In this document: one piece after another, positions 1 to 8,962 of the stretch | How the letters are laid out: each line of letters opens with the position of its first letter | Numbering within the stretch: the first letter of the stretch is position 1 | From: Parolsenella sp958406235 | Lineage (GTDB): Bacteria > Actinomycetota > Coriobacteriia > Coriobacteriales > Atopobiaceae | Reading direction: 5' to 3' | DNA length: 64,000 nt | NCBI RefSeq assembly: GCF_039062465.1 | Contig: NZ_JBCLNF010000001.1 | Span: forward strand, 248,001 to 312,000 | Notes under the pieces: generated by a model | The model's database searches: none | What the model was told of the DNA's origin: nothing | Seen by the model: only the letters and a program-made list of their open reading frames with translations | Program-made: the position numbers and the translations under genes

Positions 1-186
1 GAGAAACTAGCACGCCATAATTGTATTTTTGCTGTTAAACGGCCCCGTCGCCTGGTCCTATCCTATAGGATTGACGAGTAAGGATAAGAGGGGGCCGTTC
101 TCGCATGTTCGCGCGGCCCTACAGATGGGCGCCCTGCCCGGCGCGCTAATCGCCACGACGAGCGTCAGAGCATCCGAAGGAGAACC
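1..186 (+). promoter_or_regulatory. Upstream region of the molybdenum hydroxylase operon
   Basis: No gene is visible here. AACGGCCCC (38-46) and GGGGCCGTT (91-99) form a perfect 9-bp inverted repeat around a 44-nt loop, and the palindrome TCCTATAGGA lies at 61-70. A ribosome binding site (AAGGAG, 177-182) precedes the GTG at 187. The stretch 18-41 (TTGTATTTTTGC, then AAACGG) weakly resembles the palindrome found at three promoters of the Se/Mo island, but I would not call it a site. No T-run follows the hairpin on either strand, so it is not an obvious terminator. Confidence 0.35.
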
Positions 187-1074
187 GTGCTCCAATTTAA
201 GAACTATGCGCGTCCAGACACCGCAGAGGAGGCGTACGAGCTTCTCCGGAAGGGGCGCATGAATCGCGTCCTCGGCGGCGGGGTCTGGCTGCGCCTCCAA
301 GACAGGCGAATCAGCACGATGATCGACCTGTCGAACCTCGGCCTCGACCAGATCGAGGAAACCCCCGACAGCTTCGTGATCGGCGCCATGGTGACGCTGC
401 ACGAGCTCGAGCGCCACGTCGCCTTCAATGAGGCCACTGGCAACGTCTTCCGCGATGCCGTCCAGGATGTGGTCGGCGTGCAGATGCGCAACTGCGCCAC
501 CGTCGGCGGCTCGGTCTTCGGCCGCTTTGGCTTCTCGGATGTCCTCACCTCGCTGCTCGCCCTCGATACGGAGGTCGAGCTCGTCGGTGCCGGCATCGTG
601 AGCCTCGCCACCTTCGCCTCCATGCCCTACGAGCGCGACATCCTCACCCACGTGATCGTGCACAAGCATGACTACGCCGCCAATTTCCAGGCGCTCCGCA
701 ACTCCGCGACGGACTTCCCGGTCCTGAACGTCTGTGCCGCCGCCTGGGGAGGCGCCTGGCACGTCACCGTCGGTGCCCGTCCGTGTCGCGCCCGCCTCGT
801 TGAGGGCGATCGCCTCGGCCTTCCGCTCGAGTTCACGGACGAGGAGCTTGATGCCTCTTGCGCCCGCCTCGCCGAGCTGCCGATGAGCGGTAACATGCGT
901 GGCTCCGAGCGCTATCGCCGCCACCTCGCTCGCGAGCTTGGCCGTCGTGCCATTCGCGTCGCGGCAGGCCTCGACCCCATCCCCGCTTCTACCTTCACGC
1001 CTGCTCCGCGCGCCGTGTGTTCCGGAGACTTGCATGACGGTGACGCGCCCAAGATGGGGGAGGGTGACAACTAA
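187..1074 (+). CDS. Molybdenum hydroxylase FAD-binding subunit (xanthine dehydrogenase family)
   Basis: A 295-residue FAD-binding subunit of a molybdopterin dehydrogenase. In this family it passes electrons from the 2Fe-2S subunit through FAD to the terminal acceptor. The sequence has the N-terminal FAD_binding_5 fold, a VLGGG-type flavin loop near residues 28-33, the segment QMRNCATVGG around residues 99-108 that contacts FAD, and a C-terminal CO-dehydrogenase-flavoprotein-type domain. The GTG at 187 is chosen because AAGGAG lies 5 nt upstream. Its stop overlaps the next start (TAATG), so the three subunits are probably translationally coupled. Substrate cannot be told from sequence: xanthine/purine is likely, but nicotinate- or aldehyde-type hydroxylases share this architecture. 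Confidence 0.9.
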   Translation: MLQFKNYARPDTAEEAYELLRKGRMNRVLGGGVWLRLQDRRISTMIDLSNLGLDQIEETPDSFVIGAMVTLHELERHVAFNEATGNVFRDAVQDVVGVQMRNCATVGGSVFGRFGFSDVLTSLLALDTEVELVGAGIVSLATFASMPYERDILTHVIVHKHDYAANFQALRNSATDFPVLNVCAAAWGGAWHVTVGARPCRARLVEGDRLGLPLEFTDEELDASCARLAELPMSGNMRGSERYRRHLARELGRRAIRVAAGLDPIPASTFTPAPRAVCSGDLHDGDAPKMGEGDN

Positions 1075-1613
1075 TGCTCGTAAGCTTCTTCATTAATGAC
1101 GAGTACGTCTCCGTTGACGTGCGTCCCGACACGCGCCTGCTCGACTTCCTGCGCGAGCGCGGCTACAAGAGCGTCAAGTGCGGCTGTGAGACCACCAATT
1201 GCGGCCTCTGCACCGTCTGGCTCGACGAGACCCCGGTCCTTTCCTGCGCGGTCTACATGCCTCGCGTGAACGGTCGTCGCGTCACCACGCTCGAGGGCCT
1301 TCGCTCTGAGTCCGCCGAGTTCGCGCGTTGCATGATGGAGGAGGGCGCCGAGCAGTGCGGCTTCTGCTCTCCGGGCCTCGTCATGAACGTGCTGGCGCTC
1401 GATCGCGACCATCCTGACGCGGATGACGAGACAATCAGCCGCTACCTCTCCGGCAATCTCTGCCGATGCACGGGCTACGCGAGCCAGCTCCGCGCCGTTC
1501 GCCGCTTCCTTGCCCGTGACCGCGCGACGGGCATTGCCGCGCCCGCGAGCACGGAGGTCACCGGCGTCGCGCCCTCCGCAGACGCATCCGCGAACGAAGG
1601 GGAGGTGCGCTAA
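1074..1613 (+). CDS. Molybdenum hydroxylase 2Fe-2S subunit
   Basis: A 179-residue iron-sulfur subunit that carries two [2Fe-2S] clusters between the Mo centre and FAD. The plant-ferredoxin-like N-terminal domain has the motif CGCETTNCGLC near residues 38-48. The four-helix C-terminal domain has CGFCSPG and CRCTG, the second cluster motifs. The last 25 or so residues are Ala/Thr/Ser-rich and probably disordered. The start overlaps the FAD-subunit stop by 1 nt, and the stop overlaps the Mo-subunit ATG in the same way. Gene order FAD, FeS, Mo is common in bacterial three-subunit hydroxylases. Confidence 0.93.
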   Translation: MLVSFFINDEYVSVDVRPDTRLLDFLRERGYKSVKCGCETTNCGLCTVWLDETPVLSCAVYMPRVNGRRVTTLEGLRSESAEFARCMMEEGAEQCGFCSPGLVMNVLALDRDHPDADDETISRYLSGNLCRCTGYASQLRAVRRFLARDRATGIAAPASTEVTGVAPSADASANEGEVR

Positions 1614-3976
1614 TGGGAACCATCGGTGAGAGCGTCGTCTCTGACTCCCGCGCCGGCGAGCTTCGCCAGCTTTCGCACGCCGTTGTCAAGAAGGATGCGA
1701 AGGGCCTGCTCGAGGGTCGTGCCGTCTACACGAACGACCTTGCCCCGCGTGACTCCTACATCGTCAAGCTGCTGCGCTCGCCCCACGCGCACGCGCGCAT
1801 CCGCTCCATCGACGCCTCGCGCGCCCGTCGAATCGACGGCATCGTCGCCATCTACACCTACGAGGACGTCCCCCAGGTGCGCTACACACTCGCCGGCCAG
1901 AGCTTCCGCGAGATGAGCCCGTACGACACGATGATCCTCGACCGCACCGTGCGCTACGTCGGCGACGAGGTTGCCATCGTGGTTGGCACGGACGAGCTCG
2001 CCATCAACGCCGCCATGCGCCTCATCAAGGTCGACTACGAGGTTCTCCCCGCCGTTCTCGACTTCAAGGAGGCGCTCGACAACCCCACGATCGTTCATGA
2101 CGAGGACGACATCCGCGCCTATGTGCCCATGGGCGAGGACTTCAAGCGTAACCTCGTCTGCCACGAGGTCTCCGAGCACGGTGATCTCGAGCGCGCGTTC
2201 GAGGAGTCCGACGTCGTCATCGACCGCGTCTACGAGACCCAGGCGACCGAGCAGTCGATGATGGAGCCCTTTAGCTCCTATGCTTACACGGACGCCCAGG
2301 ACCGCGTGTGCGTGGTCGCCTCCACGCAGGTGCCGTTCCACATCCGCCGTCAGGTCTCCATCGCGCTCCAGATTCCCAAGAGTCGCGTCCGCATCATCAA
2401 GCCCCGCGTCGGCGGTGGATTCGGCGCCAAGCAGACCGGCTGCAACGAGGTCTACTCCGCGTTCTGTGCCTATAAGCTCGGTCACCCATGCAAGTGCATC
2501 TACACGCGTGAGGAGACCATGGCGAGCGGCAACACTCGCCACAAGGTGCGCATGCGCGTCCGTCTCGGTGCCATGAACGACGGCACGATCACGGCCATCG
2601 ACCTCTATGCGCTGTCTGACGCTGGCGCCTATGGCTATCACGCGCCCACGACCATCGGCCTCGTCGGTCACAAGTCGCTCCCGATCTACAACCACGTCCG
2701 TGCGAGCCGCTTCTCCTATGACGTCGTCTACACCAACACGACGCCCGGCGGCGCCTTCCGTGGCTACGGCGCCACGCAGGGCCAGTTCGCGGTCGAGAGC
2801 GCCGTCAACGAGATGGCGGACAAGCTCGGTATCGATCCATGCGAGATGCGCCTCGCCAATATCGTCCACGAGGGCGAGACCATGCCGCAGTACTACAACG
2901 AGAAGCTCGAGAGCTGCCGTCTCGATGACTGCCTGCGCCGCGCCATGGAGATGATTGACTGGAAGAACAAGCCGCTCGCCCGTGACCTGGGCGACCGCGT
3001 GCGCTCCCTGGGTGTCGCCCTCACCATGCAGGGCTCTGGCATCTCCAACATCGACATCGGATCTGTCGACCTGCGCCTCGAGGATGACGGCTTCTACGTA
3101 CTCAACATGGGCGCGACCGACGTGGGCACTGGCGGCGACACGATCCTCGCCCAGTTCGCGGCAGAGGTCCTCGGTTGCAGCACCAACCGCATCGTGGTGA
3201 ACGGCGTCGACACGGACACCTCACCTTTCGACTGCGGCTCCTACGCGAGCTCCGGCACGTACGTTACGGGTATGGCCGTCGTGAAGGCCGCGACCGAGCT
3301 GCGCGAGAAGATCCTCGAGCAAGCGGGCCGCGTCATGGGTGTCGAGCCGTCCGCGCTCGACCTCGACGGCGGCCGCATCTTCGTCGCCGATGACGATGAC
3401 GAGGTCCTCACCGTCGGCGAGATCGCCTCGGGCAAAATGCGTGAGATGACCTTGGACGACCTCTCCGGCCGTCTCATTGGCTTTGGCCTCCAGCCGGGCT
3501 TCCTCTCGGCGCACGCGTCTAACTCCCAGCCCGTTTCGCCCCCGCCCTTCATGGCCGGCATTGCCGAGGTCGACGTCGACAAGGCCACGGGCAAGGTCAC
3601 GGTGGTCGATTACGTTTCCGCCGTCGACTGCGGCACCGTCGCCAACGCGAACCTCGCGCGCGTTCAGGCCGAGGGCGGCATCGCGCAGGGTATCGGCATG
3701 GCCCTCACCGAGGACGTGCAGCGTGCTGCGGACGGTGGCCTTCGTACGAACAACTTCATGCAGTACAAGATTCCGTCGCGCCTTGACGTGCCCGAGATTC
3801 GCATCGACTTCTGCCCGAGCTATGAGCCCACGGGTCCGTTCGGCGCGAAGTCGATCGGCGAGGTCGTCATCAACACGCCGCTTGGCGCCATCGCGAGCGC
3901 CGTCGCGCATGCAACCGGCAATTACGTGCGCTCGCTTCCGATCACGCCCGAGAAGGCGCTATTCGGAGAAGAGTAA
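1613..3976 (+). CDS. Molybdenum hydroxylase Mo-cofactor-binding subunit (XdhA-like, likely selenium-dependent)
   Basis: A 787-residue large catalytic subunit holding the Mo-pterin centre. Recognisable family motifs are VGGGFGAKQ, GGAFRGYGATQGQFAVES, TDVGTGGDTILAQ and, near the C terminus, KSIGEV. The glutamate in KSIGEV (Glu750) aligns with the general base of xanthine dehydrogenases. No in-frame UGA occurs, so it is not a selenoprotein in the selenocysteine sense. The inference that it uses labile selenium rests on the complete SDMH maturation set at 45.6-60.4 kb. Xanthine or another purine is the most likely substrate by family, but the sequence does not prove it. No other molybdenum hydroxylase is encoded in the window. 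Confidence 0.92.
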   Translation: MGTIGESVVSDSRAGELRQLSHAVVKKDAKGLLEGRAVYTNDLAPRDSYIVKLLRSPHAHARIRSIDASRARRIDGIVAIYTYEDVPQVRYTLAGQSFREMSPYDTMILDRTVRYVGDEVAIVVGTDELAINAAMRLIKVDYEVLPAVLDFKEALDNPTIVHDEDDIRAYVPMGEDFKRNLVCHEVSEHGDLERAFEESDVVIDRVYETQATEQSMMEPFSSYAYTDAQDRVCVVASTQVPFHIRRQVSIALQIPKSRVRIIKPRVGGGFGAKQTGCNEVYSAFCAYKLGHPCKCIYTREETMASGNTRHKVRMRVRLGAMNDGTITAIDLYALSDAGAYGYHAPTTIGLVGHKSLPIYNHVRASRFSYDVVYTNTTPGGAFRGYGATQGQFAVESAVNEMADKLGIDPCEMRLANIVHEGETMPQYYNEKLESCRLDDCLRRAMEMIDWKNKPLARDLGDRVRSLGVALTMQGSGISNIDIGSVDLRLEDDGFYVLNMGATDVGTGGDTILAQFAAEVLGCSTNRIVVNGVDTDTSPFDCGSYASSGTYVTGMAVVKAATELREKILEQAGRVMGVEPSALDLDGGRIFVADDDDEVLTVGEIASGKMREMTLDDLSGRLIGFGLQPGFLSAHASNSQPVSPPPFMAGIAEVDVDKATGKVTVVDYVSAVDCGTVANANLARVQAEGGIAQGIGMALTEDVQRAADGGLRTNNFMQYKIPSRLDVPEIRIDFCPSYEPTGPFGAKSIGEVVINTPLGAIASAVAHATGNYVRSLPITPEKALFGEE

Positions 3977-3991
3977 CTGACGAGTCCCGGC

Positions 3992-4094
3992 GGGCCGCCT
4001 GGGGTGCTTCGCAAACGTCCTCGCGGGCGAGTATCTTGTGCTAAGCGAGGTGCTTCGCGCTGCGGAATGTTTGCTTCAGCACCCCAGGCGACCC
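3992..4094 (+). other. Long imperfect hairpin downstream of the Mo subunit
   Basis: Arm 3996-4008 (CGCCTGGGGTGCT) pairs perfectly with 4078-4090 (AGCACCCCAGGCG). GCAAAC (4011-4016) pairs with GTTTGC (4069-4074) beyond a small internal loop, and GGG (3992-3994) with CCC (4092-4094) extends the base. The roughly 50-nt apical part contains further short hairpins (CTCGC/GCGAG). The element starts 16 nt after the hydroxylase stop codon. It could stabilise the operon mRNA 3' end, act as a terminator although it lacks a clean T-run, or be a small RNA. I do not recognise it. Confidence 0.45.
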
Positions 4095-4177
4095 TTTCGT
4101 GGACGGAGTCGCTGCGTTCCCGGCGCGCCTTTTCGGGCGCTCTCGGAAGGCTATTTGCGCTGGCTGCTTGGATTATG

Positions 4178-4222
4178 CAATCGCCCACTCTGTTGTTTGA
4201 CGGAGTGGGCGATTGTTTCTAT
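4178..4222 (+). terminator. Rho-independent terminator-like hairpin
   Basis: CAATCGCCCACTC (4178-4190) and GAGTGGGCGATTG (4203-4215) form a perfect 13-bp stem with a 12-nt loop, followed by TTTCTATT. It is the likely transcription end for the hydroxylase operon. The rest of the 4.1-4.35 kb interval holds no gene I can support. Confidence 0.65.
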
Positions 4223-4348
4223 TCGGGTCGTCTAGCGGCTCACTTTTGTTTCGAGTGTCAACGGCTTTTAGCCTTGCGTTTTCCGCTTTGTTTCTGCAAC
4301 AAAGACGCAACCAAGGAAAAACGTAGTGGTGGACCTGCGGATTTATAA

Positions 4349-4504
4349 AACTGCGCGCGACAATTTATTGGCGAGTCCGGCGTCATCTTCGGCGGATTCG
4401 GGACGTTCGTGGCCGAGCTCGTGGGCTTCATTGCAATCGCGACCTGGGCCGCCGTCTTCTCCTGGATTGTGTTCTCGATCGTTAAGAGGAACGCATGGCT
4501 TTGA
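4349..4504 (+). pseudogene. C-terminal remnant of an ammonium transporter (Amt family)
   Basis: An open frame runs from the TAA at 4346-4348 to TGA at 4502-4504 and has no start codon with a ribosome site. It reads FGGFGTFVAELVGFIAIATW, then a hydrophobic helix and VKRNAWL. This looks like the last transmembrane helix and tail of Amt proteins, with a GG loop, a conserved W and a lysine-rich end. The other ten helices are missing, so I read it as the leftover of a deleted amt gene. The alternative is chance hydrophobic coding. The strong hairpin at 4544-4580 may be its old terminator. Confidence 0.4.
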
Positions 4505-4543
4505 CGCCGTCCAGAGCATCGACGTGATGTAGGGTATACCTCG

Positions 4544-4588
4544 CCGGCCGCGGGCGCGGATGCGTCCCGCCCGCGGCCGGGCTTTCCA
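4544..4588 (+). terminator. GC-rich hairpin before the aminotransferase gene
   Basis: CCGGCCGCGGGCG (4544-4556) pairs perfectly with CGCCCGCGGCCGG (4568-4580), followed by GCTTTCC. The T-tract is weak. It sits 40 nt after the Amt remnant and 28 nt before the next start codon, so it could equally be a leader structure of the aminotransferase mRNA. Confidence 0.5.
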
Positions 4589-4608
4589 TCTAGACGAAAG
4601 GACTTCTC

Positions 4609-5814
4609 ATGAAGTATGACTTCACCAGTCACATAGAGCGTCACGGCATGGACGCGATCGCCGTCGACGGTCTTGGCACCGGGTTCGCCCCGGATGCTCC
4701 GGCCGAGGGCTTTGACGGCATCCCCATGTGGATCGCTGACATGAACTTCCCCACGGTGCCAACCGCCACCGAGGCGATTATCGAACGCGCCAAGCATCCT
4801 GCGTTTGGTTACTTCGCCCCGACCGATGACTACTTCAACTCCATCATCAGGTGGCACGAGACGCGTAACGGCGTCGAGGGCCTCACCAAGGAGTGCATCG
4901 GCTATGAGAACGGCGTCCTCGGCGGTGTTGTCTCCACCTTGGCCCCCTTCATGGAGCCTGGCGACAAGGTCCTTCTCCACAGCCCGACCTACATCGGTTT
5001 CACGATGAGCCTCAAGAACAACGGCTTCGACATCGTGCACTCGCCCCTCAAGATCGACGAGGACGGCGTCTGGCGCATGGACTTCGAGGACATGGAGAAG
5101 AAGCTCGCCGAGAACAACATCCACGCCGTCGTCTTCTGCTCTCCCCACAACCCCTGTGGCCGCGTCTGGGAGCGCTGGGAGGTCGAGCGCGCGATGGAGC
5201 TCTTCAAGAAGTACGATTGCGTCGTGGTCTCCGATGAGATCTGGAGCGACATCATCCTGCCGGGACACAAGCACGTGCCGACGCAGTCCGTCTCCGAGGA
5301 CGCCCGCAACCGCACCGTCGCCCTCTACGCCCCGTCCAAGACCTTCAACCTCGCCGGCCTCGTGGGTTCCTACCACATCATCTACAACAAGTACCTGCGC
5401 GATCGCGTCTGCGCCCGCAGCTCGAAGTGCCACTACAACGACATGAACGTGCTGTCCATGCACGCGCTCGTGGGTGCCTACAAGCCCGAAGGATACGAGT
5501 GGCTTGACGAACTCATCCAGGTTCTCGGCGCCAACGTCGACTGGGCCTGCGATTACATCGACAAGCACTTCGACGGCGTCGCCGTTCAGAAGCCCGAGGG
5601 CACCTACATGCTGTTCGCCGACTGTAGCGAATGGTGCGAGAAGCACGGGCGAGACATCGAGTGGGTCGAGAAGGAGTGCTGGCGCGTCGGCGTCGACATC
5701 CAGGACGGTCGCATGTTCCATGGCCCCTGTCACCTGCGCATGAACCTTGCCCTGCCGCTTGACCGCGTTCAGGAGGCGTTCGCGCGCCTGGACAAGTACG
5801 TGTTCAACGCGTAG
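4609..5814 (+). CDS. PLP-dependent aminotransferase / C-S lyase, MalY-PatB family
   Basis: A 401-residue fold-type I PLP enzyme. Its closest recognisable family is MalY/PatB, whose members act mainly as cystathionine beta-lyases and are often annotated as class I/II aminotransferases. The PLP-binding lysine is Lys244 in APSKTFNLAGL, and SPHNPCGRVW is the family signature that contacts the cofactor phosphate and substrate carboxylate. IPMWIADMNF near the N terminus is also typical. ATG at 4609 follows GAAAGGA with good spacing. The gene stands alone between hairpins at 4544-4580 and 5879-5985. Beta-cystathionase activity is inferred from the family. Confidence 0.85.
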   Translation: MKYDFTSHIERHGMDAIAVDGLGTGFAPDAPAEGFDGIPMWIADMNFPTVPTATEAIIERAKHPAFGYFAPTDDYFNSIIRWHETRNGVEGLTKECIGYENGVLGGVVSTLAPFMEPGDKVLLHSPTYIGFTMSLKNNGFDIVHSPLKIDEDGVWRMDFEDMEKKLAENNIHAVVFCSPHNPCGRVWERWEVERAMELFKKYDCVVVSDEIWSDIILPGHKHVPTQSVSEDARNRTVALYAPSKTFNLAGLVGSYHIIYNKYLRDRVCARSSKCHYNDMNVLSMHALVGAYKPEGYEWLDELIQVLGANVDWACDYIDKHFDGVAVQKPEGTYMLFADCSEWCEKHGRDIEWVEKECWRVGVDIQDGRMFHGPCHLRMNLALPLDRVQEAFARLDKYVFNA

Positions 5815-5878
5815 CCCGTCTTACGAGGGCGGTGTGAGGCCTTGGGCTGACTCCATCGAGCGAGACGTGATCATCTCG

Positions 5879-5937
5879 CGCGCCACCTGTGGACGAGGTG
5901 GCGCGACATCGCTGGCATGCCATGCCCACGGCATGCC
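5879..5937 (+). terminator. Tandem hairpins after the aminotransferase gene
   Basis: CGCGCCACCT (5879-5888) pairs with AGGTGGCGCG (5896-5905). Just downstream, GGCATGCC at 5914-5921 and again at 5930-5937 is self-complementary and forms a second small stem. There is no T-run. With the larger hairpin at 5945-5985 these form a cluster of structure between convergent genes. Confidence 0.45.
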
Positions 5938-5987
5938 AAAAGGGAACCACCCCGACACGGCGAGTCGCTTCGTGTCGGGGTGGTTCT
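5935..5987. terminator. Bidirectional terminator between the aminotransferase gene and ppdK
   Basis: AACCACCCCGACACG (5945-5959) and CGTGTCGGGGTGGTT (5971-5985) are a perfect 15-bp inverted repeat with an 11-nt loop. On the minus strand, which reads out of ppdK, the stem is followed by CCCTTTTGG, giving a modest U-tract. The interval 5986-6152 contains no gene that I can support. Confidence 0.7.
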
Positions 5988-6152
5988 TGCGTGCGGCAAG
6001 CGCGGGCGTGGGGGAGACGTTTAGCCTGCGTGGTGCGCTCGCCGCTCGCCCGGGGAGACCCGAACTCCCCGGATGGGCCCAGGGGTGGGATAGTCCCCTG
6101 AGATTGGGAGGGGCGTCAGGCCGACGAATGAGCCTGGCGCGCCGGATATTGG

Positions 6153-8939
6153 CTAGACCTGTTCGGCGAACGGCTGACGCTCACGGACGGGGGCGTAGGC
6201 CGGCGTCACGGGAACGTACGGACGAACCTTGCTGGCGAGCGTCGCCTGCGCGGCCGCGAGACGCGCGACCGGGACACGGTAGGGCGAGCAGCTCACGTAG
6301 TCGATGCCCAGGTCATAGAACGTGCGGATGGAATCCGGGTCACCGCCGTGCTCGCCGCAGACGCCGAGGGAGATGCCGGGCCTCTCGGAGCGGCCGAGCT
6401 CGCAACCCATGCCGACGAGCTTCGCGACGCCCTCGTCGATGGTCTCGAACGGGTTCCTCGGGATGACGTTGGACTCGAGGTAGGTCGGGAGGACCTTACC
6501 CTCGACATCGTCACGGGAGAAGCCGAGAGCGGTCTGCGTGAGGTCGTTCGTACCGAAGCTGAAGAAGTCCGCGTGGCGAGCGATGCGGTCTGCCATGACG
6601 GCGGCACGCGGGAGCTCGATCATCGTGCCAACGGGGATCTCGCCCAAGCGGACGCCGGTCTCGACCTCGACGTCGATGATGGCGCGCTCGACGATGGCGC
6701 GCATCTCTCGAATCTCGGCATTGAGGCAGACGAGGGGCACCATGATGTGCGGACGCGGGTTCTTGCCCTCGCGCTTCAGGCGCACCGTGGCGCGGGCGAT
6801 GGCACGCGTCTGAAGGGCCGGGAGCTGCGGGAAGGCGAAGCCCAGGCGGCAGCCGCGGAGACCGAGCATGGGGTTGGCCTCCGCGAGGGAGTCGACGCGT
6901 GCGAGAAGCGCGCGCAGACGGGAAATCTCCTCGGCAGGGGCACCCTCGCACTCCATGCGGGTGAGGCGGACGGCCAGGTCGCGCGGGCTGTCGAGGAACT
7001 CGTGCAGGGGAGGATCGAGCAGGCGGATGGTCACGGACTTGCCGTCCATGACGGAGAGAATCTCGTAGAAGTCACCCTCCTGGGCGCGAGCGAGCTCGTC
7101 GGCGGCCTCCTGACGCTCCTCCTCTGTGTCGGAGAGGATGAAGCGCTGGATGATGCTCTTGCGGTCGCCGAGGAACATGTGTTCGGTGCGGGTCAGGCCG
7201 ATGCCCTCGGCACCAAGCTCGAGGGAGAGGCGGGCGTCTGCCGGGTTGTCGGCATTGGCGCGAACGCCCATGCGGCGGACCCTGTCGGCCCAGTCGAGGA
7301 CGGTCGCGAGGTCGCCCGTGGTGCTGGGACGCTCGAGCTCGACGGCGCCGAGCATGACCTCGCCCGTGGAGCCATCGATGGAGATGATGTCGCCCTCGTG
7401 AAGGACGACGTCAGAGTTGGCGACGGCGACCTCCTTGCGCTCCGCGTCGATACGCAGGGCGTCGGCACCGCAGACACAGGGCTTGCCCATGCCGCGGGCG
7501 ATGACGGCCGCGTGGCTGGTCTTGCCGCCGTGGCTGGTGAGGATGCCCTTGGCGGCGGTCATGCCCGCGAGGTCGTCGGGCGTGGTCTCCCAACGGACGA
7601 GCACGCAGTCGTTGCCGGCCTCGCTCTCGGCCACGGCATCGGACGCGGAGAAGACGACCTTGCCCACGGCGGCACCGGGGCTCGCGTTGAGGCCGCGGGC
7701 GAAGACGTTGCGCGTGGCGTTCTTGGCGATCTGCGGGTGCATGAGCTGGTCGAGCTGGGAGGGGTTGATGCGCTGGAGCGCCTCCTCGCGGGTGATGACG
7801 CCTTCGCTGACGAGGTCCACGGCGATCTTGAGGGCTGCGGTGGCGGTGCGCTTGCCCACGCGGGTCTGCAGCATGTAGAGCTTGCCCTGCTCGATGGTGA
7901 ACTCGATGTCCATCATGTCGCGGTAGTGCTGCTCGAGGATGCCGAAGATGTTCTCAAGCTGCTCGCCGGCGGCTTCGAGACCGGGGGTGTGGCGCAGCGT
8001 CTCGATGGGCTCGGTGTTGCGGATGCCGGCCACGACGTCCTCGCCCTGGGCGTTCACGAGGTAGTCGCCGTAGAACTCGCGCTCACCGGTGGCGGGGTTG
8101 CGGGTGAAGGCGACGCCGGAGGCGCTGGTCTCACCCTTGTTGCCGAAGGCCATGACCTGAACATTGACGGCGGTGCCGAGGTCGTTGGGGATGTTGTTCT
8201 GTCTGCGGTAGAGGCGTGCGCGGTCGGACTCCCAGGAGCCGAAGACGGCAGCTACGGCAAGACGGAGCTGGATGGTGGGGTCCTGCGGGAACTGGGCGGA
8301 ACCATCCTCGCCGGCGAGCTCGGGGTGCTCCTCGAGGCTTACGTTCTCGGCGAAGATGCGCTTGAACTCGCCGGCGAGGGCGCGGAGGTCCTCGGCGGAG
8401 AGCTCGGTGTCAGTGGCGACCCCGGCGGTCTCGCGGGCGGCGGAGATCGCGTGCTCGAAGAGATCGGAGTCGATGCCCATGACTACGTTCGAGAACATCT
8501 GGATGAAGCGGCGGTAGCTGTCCCAGGCGAAGCGATCGTTGTTGGTCTGCTGGGCGAGGCCGAGAACGGACTCGTCATTGAGGCCGAGGTCAAGCACGGT
8601 GTCCATCATGCCGGGCATCGAGAAGGGGGCACCGGAGCGGACGGAGACGAGCAGCGGGTCCTCGGCGTCGCCAAGGCGCTTGCCGCAACGACGCTCAAGA
8701 TCCTCGCGGGCCGCGGCGATGCCGTCGAGCACGCCCTCGGGCCAGGTGTTGCCGCCGTTGGCGTATTCCATGCAGGTCTGGCAGGTAATCGTGAAGCCAG
8801 GAGGAACCGGAAGGCCGATACGGGCCATCTCGGCGAGGTTTGCACCCTTGCCGCCGAGGGTGAAGTTGTCGTGCGCGGTTCCCTCGGTGACGTCAGCGCC
8901 GTTCTCATCAAGGCCAAACCTGTAGATGCGCTTCTCCAT
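6153..8939 (-). CDS. ppdK: Pyruvate, phosphate dikinase
   Basis: A 928-residue cytosolic enzyme interconverting pyruvate + ATP + Pi and PEP + AMP + PPi. In anaerobes it often works in glycolysis with pyrophosphate. The N-terminal ATP-grasp domain starts with NFTLGGKGANLAEMARIG. The phosphohistidine domain has HGGKTSHAAVIARGMG with catalytic His476. The C-terminal PEP/pyruvate barrel contains GLTRTEHMF and CGEHGGDP. The start at 8939 is preferred because AGGGGAGG lies just upstream; the frame stays open about 40 codons further with no conserved sequence. The C terminus carries a short Pro/Val-rich extension beyond the usual end. The leader contains two hairpins (8963-8981 and 8990-9008). Confidence 0.96.
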   Translation of the reverse strand: MEKRIYRFGLDENGADVTEGTAHDNFTLGGKGANLAEMARIGLPVPPGFTITCQTCMEYANGGNTWPEGVLDGIAAAREDLERRCGKRLGDAEDPLLVSVRSGAPFSMPGMMDTVLDLGLNDESVLGLAQQTNNDRFAWDSYRRFIQMFSNVVMGIDSDLFEHAISAARETAGVATDTELSAEDLRALAGEFKRIFAENVSLEEHPELAGEDGSAQFPQDPTIQLRLAVAAVFGSWESDRARLYRRQNNIPNDLGTAVNVQVMAFGNKGETSASGVAFTRNPATGEREFYGDYLVNAQGEDVVAGIRNTEPIETLRHTPGLEAAGEQLENIFGILEQHYRDMMDIEFTIEQGKLYMLQTRVGKRTATAALKIAVDLVSEGVITREEALQRINPSQLDQLMHPQIAKNATRNVFARGLNASPGAAVGKVVFSASDAVAESEAGNDCVLVRWETTPDDLAGMTAAKGILTSHGGKTSHAAVIARGMGKPCVCGADALRIDAERKEVAVANSDVVLHEGDIISIDGSTGEVMLGAVELERPSTTGDLATVLDWADRVRRMGVRANADNPADARLSLELGAEGIGLTRTEHMFLGDRKSIIQRFILSDTEEERQEAADELARAQEGDFYEILSVMDGKSVTIRLLDPPLHEFLDSPRDLAVRLTRMECEGAPAEEISRLRALLARVDSLAEANPMLGLRGCRLGFAFPQLPALQTRAIARATVRLKREGKNPRPHIMVPLVCLNAEIREMRAIVERAIIDVEVETGVRLGEIPVGTMIELPRAAVMADRIARHADFFSFGTNDLTQTALGFSRDDVEGKVLPTYLESNVIPRNPFETIDEGVAKLVGMGCELGRSERPGISLGVCGEHGGDPDSIRTFYDLGIDYVSCSPYRVPVARLAAAQATLASKVRPYVPVTPAYAPVRERQPFAEQV

Positions 8940-8962
8940 GATCCTCCCCTGTATTGAGGTTG

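Noticed and set aside
1613..3976. In-frame UGA (selenocysteine) in the Mo subunit
   Set aside because: The frame is open from start to stop with no internal TGA, so selenium, if used, is a cofactor ligand rather than selenocysteine.
6348..8957. Long open frame antisense to ppdK (869 codons)
   Set aside because: It mirrors the codon bias of the high-GC ppdK gene, has no domain motif, and ppdK motifs on the other strand are unambiguous.
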